A stretch of DNA of 9,097 nucleotides from the NCBI GenBank assembly GCA_026706505.1, contig JAPOYQ010000227.1:2097-11193 (forward strand), given 5' to 3'. A model generated the notes under the pieces. That model was not told the origin of the DNA. It was given only the letters and a program-made list of their open reading frames with translations, and ran no database searches. Made by a program: the position numbers and the translations under genes. This DNA is from Gemmatimonadota bacterium (lineage in GTDB: Bacteria; Latescibacterota; UBA2968; UBA8231). Positions 6,564 through 9,097 of this stretch are shown here, piece by piece (the first letter of the stretch is position 1; every line of letters starts with the position of its first letter).

Positions 6564-6889
6564 TGCGCGTCTTGATTGACGAGCAACTCAATTGGCGTAT
6601 AGCTCGCGTGTTTAGTGACATGCACGAGGTTTTTTCCGTCCGTGATATGGGATGGACCGGTATGCGCAACGGAGATCTACTAGATGCAGCAGAGCAGGAG
6701 TTCGATGTGCTGATAACGATGGACCGGAACATGGAACACCAACAGCACTTACCCCAGTATAATCTTGCTGTGATCTTGTTGATATCAAGGAGCAATCGCT
6801 TGGAGGATACCGAGAAGTTTGTGCCTGCGATTGAAGACGTACTGGCCACAGGCGTGGAGCCAGGGCAGATATACCAACTGACGGGCTAG
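6563..6889 (+). CDS. DUF5615 PIN-like protein, probable toxin ribonuclease (VapC45-like)
   Basis: A 108-residue protein, the usual DUF5615 length. Its start MRVLIDEQLNW places acidic residues D6 and E7 on the first strand. G37-D38 (RNGDLLDAAEQE) and ITMDRNM (D54, N56) supply the other acidic positions of the Mut7-C/PIN-like site, so the expected catalytic acids are present. VILLISRSN follows as the next core strand. PIN-domain toxins cut RNA using metal ions; a toxin role here is inferred from the family and the DUF433 partner. The ATG overlaps the antitoxin stop (TGATG) and has no strong ribosome site, so coupled translation is likely. It is convergent with the Uma2-fusion gene, with 30 bases between the two stops. 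Confidence 0.88.
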   Translation: MRVLIDEQLNWRIARVFSDMHEVFSVRDMGWTGMRNGDLLDAAEQEFDVLITMDRNMEHQQHLPQYNLAVILLISRSNRLEDTEKFVPAIEDVLATGVEPGQIYQLTG

Positions 6890-6919
6890 CCCGCCGTGAA
6901 ATTCAAGCTGTCAGAGAAT

Positions 6920-7468
6920 TTAGAATATATCACCGATATTCAGCGTGAACCCTTGCAATGTCGGCGAAGTCAATGTCTCTCCTTCGCCGTAGGTATCCAC
7001 GACCTCGTATCCGCGCTCGCCGAGCAACAGGATGGTTATGTCTTTTGCGGTCGTGTCCACCATCCAGTACTCGTTCACGCCGTGATTGGCATATAGCGTG
7101 CGCTTGAATGTTCTGTCGCGTTCGGCTGTGGAGGGAGACAGGATTTCGACGACCAAATCCGGTGCTCCTTGAATGTTCGCGGAAGTGATGATGTGGTCGC
7201 GCCCATTGGAGACGAAGAGCAGATCGGGTTGCACCACGTTAATATTCGACAGTACCACGTCGAAGGGAGCCTGGTAGACCCGACCCAAGTTGTTCTCAGA
7301 TACGAATTGAACCAACCTCCACCCTAACTGAGCGGAAACGCTCTGGTGAAGTTCTCCAGGCGCTGGGGCCATAACTAACTCTCCATCCAAAAGCTCATAG
7401 CGTTTATCTTCCGGTGTGTTCAGGTAGTCTTCGTAGGTAAACTTGATTGTAGGCTCAGGTATAGCCAC
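6920..7468 (-). other. Uma2 (DUF820) PD-(D/E)xK nuclease domain at the C-terminus of the fusion
   Basis: Counting from Val (GTG) at 7468, the domain opens with IPEPTIKFTYEDYLNTPEDK and RYELLDGELVMAPAPGELHQ, the standard start of stand-alone Uma2 proteins. The nuclease core follows: QPDLLFV with Asp82 (codon 7223-7225), VVEILSPST with Glu108 (codon 7145-7147), and the ERDRTFKRTLYANHGVNEYWMVD segment that carries the conserved lysine/tyrosine region. It ends with TLQGFTLNIGDIF. All expected active-site residues are present and the length is complete, so the domain is probably active. The GTG could itself be a start giving a free 182-residue Uma2 protein, but only a GGAG 13 bases upstream supports it. 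Confidence 0.88.
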
Positions 7469-9097
7469 GTCTTCAATCCAACTCCGAAAATTCTGTAAGA
7501 TACTAGGTGGTACTGTTATTGAAACTGCTTGGGAGGCCGCGAGTAAAATCTGGCCCATTTTTTTCTTTCCAGTCTCACTGCTATTACAAGCCTGCTCTAT
7601 ATCGGGGACTGTAATCCTAGGCATGTTCAACATGGTCTGAAATTTTATTTTTTCAAGCCATTGTCTAGAAAGAAGATCTGATAAACTTATTATGATATTT
7701 TCTTCCCATCCCCATAATCTATATTTATCATTATCAATGATATCAGTCGCAACTAATGTATGTGCATAAAAGAGAGTTGTTGGATCCGTATCAGTATTAT
7801 GAATAGTTTTTAATGCCGCTGTAAGACGATCTTCTCGTTTGGATTCTTGTGATTTCATTGTTTTTAAGGCTTCTATTTTATCTTTTAATAGCATCTGTTC
7901 AATTAGATCAAGGACAGCTATCATGTTTTCTTTTATAGGTAATTCTAAAGAATTAGTACGCCACGTAACCAAAGTTTTATTTATATTTATATCTTCCGAT
8001 AGTTGAATAAGAAGAGCTGCTACGAGTATATCAATTATGTCATATATAGAGGCAAAATTAGATAAGTCATCAATCGATACAAAATAAACTCCTTTTTCTC
8101 CAATCCCCTTTTCATTTTGGCTATGCCTTTGGAATGAAGCATACGCATATGCCAATTGATATATAAGATGTGGAAGATCATCAAAGGTTTTGTTTCTAAG
8201 ATCATATTGAGTTTTAAGAGATAAAAGAAAGAAATTTAGTGGTGGATATTCTTCTCTATCTGTGGTGTTCCATGCATGTTGAAAAGCAGTTGTCTCTAGC
8301 TCAAATTTGTACTCAATTTGTGCTAGACATAACCAACTATATCCTATCGGATAATCAGGAATGTTTAGTATTTTTTCCTTTACCTCTGGATCGCTACAGC
8401 AACCTGGAGGAGGCTCCATATCTTCTTCAATAGAAATCTTATTTTCTATCTGTTGTGACAGCCAAGCTATTGTGTGTCCTAAGCGCTTTTTTAGGGTAAA
8501 ATATATGACATCTGTGTTATCTTGAGGGATCTTTTCTAATTCTTGCAGTGCCAATTTTAACAGTTTTATGCTACTTAATAGATTGCTTGATTTGAACTGT
8601 GCAAATCCTACATCTGCATAAAAGCCAATATATCTTTTAGTATTGCCAACATCTAGACTTTTTTTTGCCCCTTCTTCAAAAAAGGTGGCGGCTTTCTCCC
8701 AATCGTCTAAATGTGCAGCACAAATACCGGCTCGACGATACCTCTCTAAAAATATAGAGTTTAATTCTAATTCTAACGACGGGTTCCATTTTGGAAGGAT
8801 GCGTTCGTAAATTTCAAGTGCATCTCTATAATACTTGTTGTTTGAATATATAACAGCCTGCGCTTCCTCTATTACTGTTGATGATCCCACTTTTAATATA
8901 ATATCCTGAAGAACTTCATGGGCGGCATCAGGATCTTGCAAGTACTCATCATGGATGATAGCTTTACCTCTTGCTGCTGCTGATGCAAGATGAGGATAAC
9001 CCCACGCAATAGTCTTTTCAATTATTTTGTCATATAACTGGAGACATCTTTTCCAATCTGAATTTTTAAGATCTGATTCCGCTATCCAGACACTGTC
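6920..9097 (-). CDS. Helical-repeat (TPR-like) protein fused to C-terminal Uma2-family nuclease, 5' end beyond window
   Basis: The reading frame is open from the right edge to the TAA at 6920-6922: 725 residues visible, with no in-frame ATG near the edge, so the true N-terminus lies outside. Visible residues 1 to about 540 are mostly amphipathic helices in TPR-like pairs, for example WKRCLQLYDKIIEK, RDALEIYERILPKW and DDWEKAATFFEEGAKKS. From about residue 544 (base 7468) the protein becomes a complete Uma2 (DUF820) domain of about 182 residues with its PD-(D/E)xK residues. The helical part is very AT-rich (lines 7681-7740 and 7921-7980 are 23% and 28% GC); the Uma2 part is about 52% GC. TPR-like arrays serve as sensor or scaffold regions in many immune and signalling proteins. 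A defence role is a hypothesis, since no NTPase or other domain can be seen inside the window. Confidence 0.85.
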   Translation of the reverse strand, partial: DSVWIAESDLKNSDWKRCLQLYDKIIEKTIAWGYPHLASAAARGKAIIHDEYLQDPDAAHEVLQDIILKVGSSTVIEEAQAVIYSNNKYYRDALEIYERILPKWNPSLELELNSIFLERYRRAGICAAHLDDWEKAATFFEEGAKKSLDVGNTKRYIGFYADVGFAQFKSSNLLSSIKLLKLALQELEKIPQDNTDVIYFTLKKRLGHTIAWLSQQIENKISIEEDMEPPPGCCSDPEVKEKILNIPDYPIGYSWLCLAQIEYKFELETTAFQHAWNTTDREEYPPLNFFLLSLKTQYDLRNKTFDDLPHLIYQLAYAYASFQRHSQNEKGIGEKGVYFVSIDDLSNFASIYDIIDILVAALLIQLSEDININKTLVTWRTNSLELPIKENMIAVLDLIEQMLLKDKIEALKTMKSQESKREDRLTAALKTIHNTDTDPTTLFYAHTLVATDIIDNDKYRLWGWEENIIISLSDLLSRQWLEKIKFQTMLNMPRITVPDIEQACNSSETGKKKMGQILLAASQAVSITVPPSILQNFRSWIEDVAIPEPTIKFTYEDYLNTPEDKRYELLDGELVMAPAPGELHQSVSAQLGWRLVQFVSENNLGRVYQAPFDVVLSNINVVQPDLLFVSNGRDHIITSANIQGAPDLVVEILSPSTAERDRTFKRTLYANHGVNEYWMVDTTAKDITILLLGERGYEVVDTYGEGETLTSPTLQGFTLNIGDIF

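Noticed and set aside
6882..6893. Perfect 12-base palindrome CGGGCTAGCCCG over the DUF5615 stop codon
   Set aside because: The stem would be only 4 base pairs with a 4-base loop and no T run follows on either strand, so it is not supported as a terminator; probably chance.
6899..6921. AAATTC/GAATTT inverted repeat in the convergent gap as a bidirectional terminator
   Set aside because: A 6-bp, AT-rich stem with an 11-base loop is too weak, and it overlaps the Uma2 stop codon.
8939..8941. TTG at 8941 as the start of the helical-repeat gene
   Set aside because: The frame stays open for all 52 codons up to the window edge, and those codons encode more helical-repeat sequence (WKRCLQLYDKIIEK and onward), so the gene continues outside.
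1..9097. CRISPR arrays, tRNA or rRNA genes, transposase genes
   Set aside because: No regularly spaced direct repeats, cloverleaf-type sequence, rRNA motifs or transposase domains were recognised by reading both strands.

Overview
The window looks like chromosomal DNA of an uncultured heterotrophic bacterium. Most of it (1-6225) is GC-rich; one hand-counted line, 5281-5340, is 73% GC. Its gene families (sodium:solute symporter, M42 peptidase, enolase superfamily, Gfo/Idh/MocA and a related family) are typical of marine or sponge-associated lineages such as Poribacteria, Latescibacterota or Planctomycetes. That placement is an impression from gene content, not a demonstrated assignment. I found no rRNA, tRNA, CRISPR array or transposase.

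Left part (1-3653, minus strand): a tightly packed catabolic operon, read right to left. It starts with a small two-segment membrane protein whose frame is broken near its C-terminus, followed by an SSS symporter, an M42-type metallo-aminopeptidase and an enolase-superfamily enzyme cut by the left window edge. Junctions are TGATG, a 10-base gap carrying the next ribosome site, and ATGA, so the genes are probably co-transcribed and translationally coupled. A plausible reading is uptake of a small organic acid, amino-acid or peptide-like compound followed by intracellular processing; the substrate cannot be read from sequence.

Middle (3654-6225): an intergenic stretch holding a long imperfect palindrome of a recurrent interspersed type, then a divergent pair. 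On the minus strand is a 391-residue protein of an uncharacterised family that resembles Gfo/Idh/MocA but lacks the usual dinucleotide-binding glycines. On the plus strand is a canonical Gfo/Idh/MocA dehydrogenase. The 189 bases between them carry a plausible promoter and a 14-base dyad in front of the dehydrogenase.

Right part (6226-9097): an accessory islet with lower GC. It holds a DUF433/DUF5615 pair resembling VapB45/VapC45-type toxin-antitoxin modules, with TGATG overlap. Convergent to it is a long minus-strand gene that enters from beyond the right edge. That gene joins a very AT-rich helical-repeat (TPR-like) region to a complete, catalytically intact Uma2-family PD-(D/E)xK nuclease at its C-terminus. 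The base composition changes sharply close to the domain junction (single lines fall from about 52% to 23-28% GC). This makes the fusion the most notable object in the window: a candidate sensor-plus-nuclease protein formed by joining DNA of two origins.
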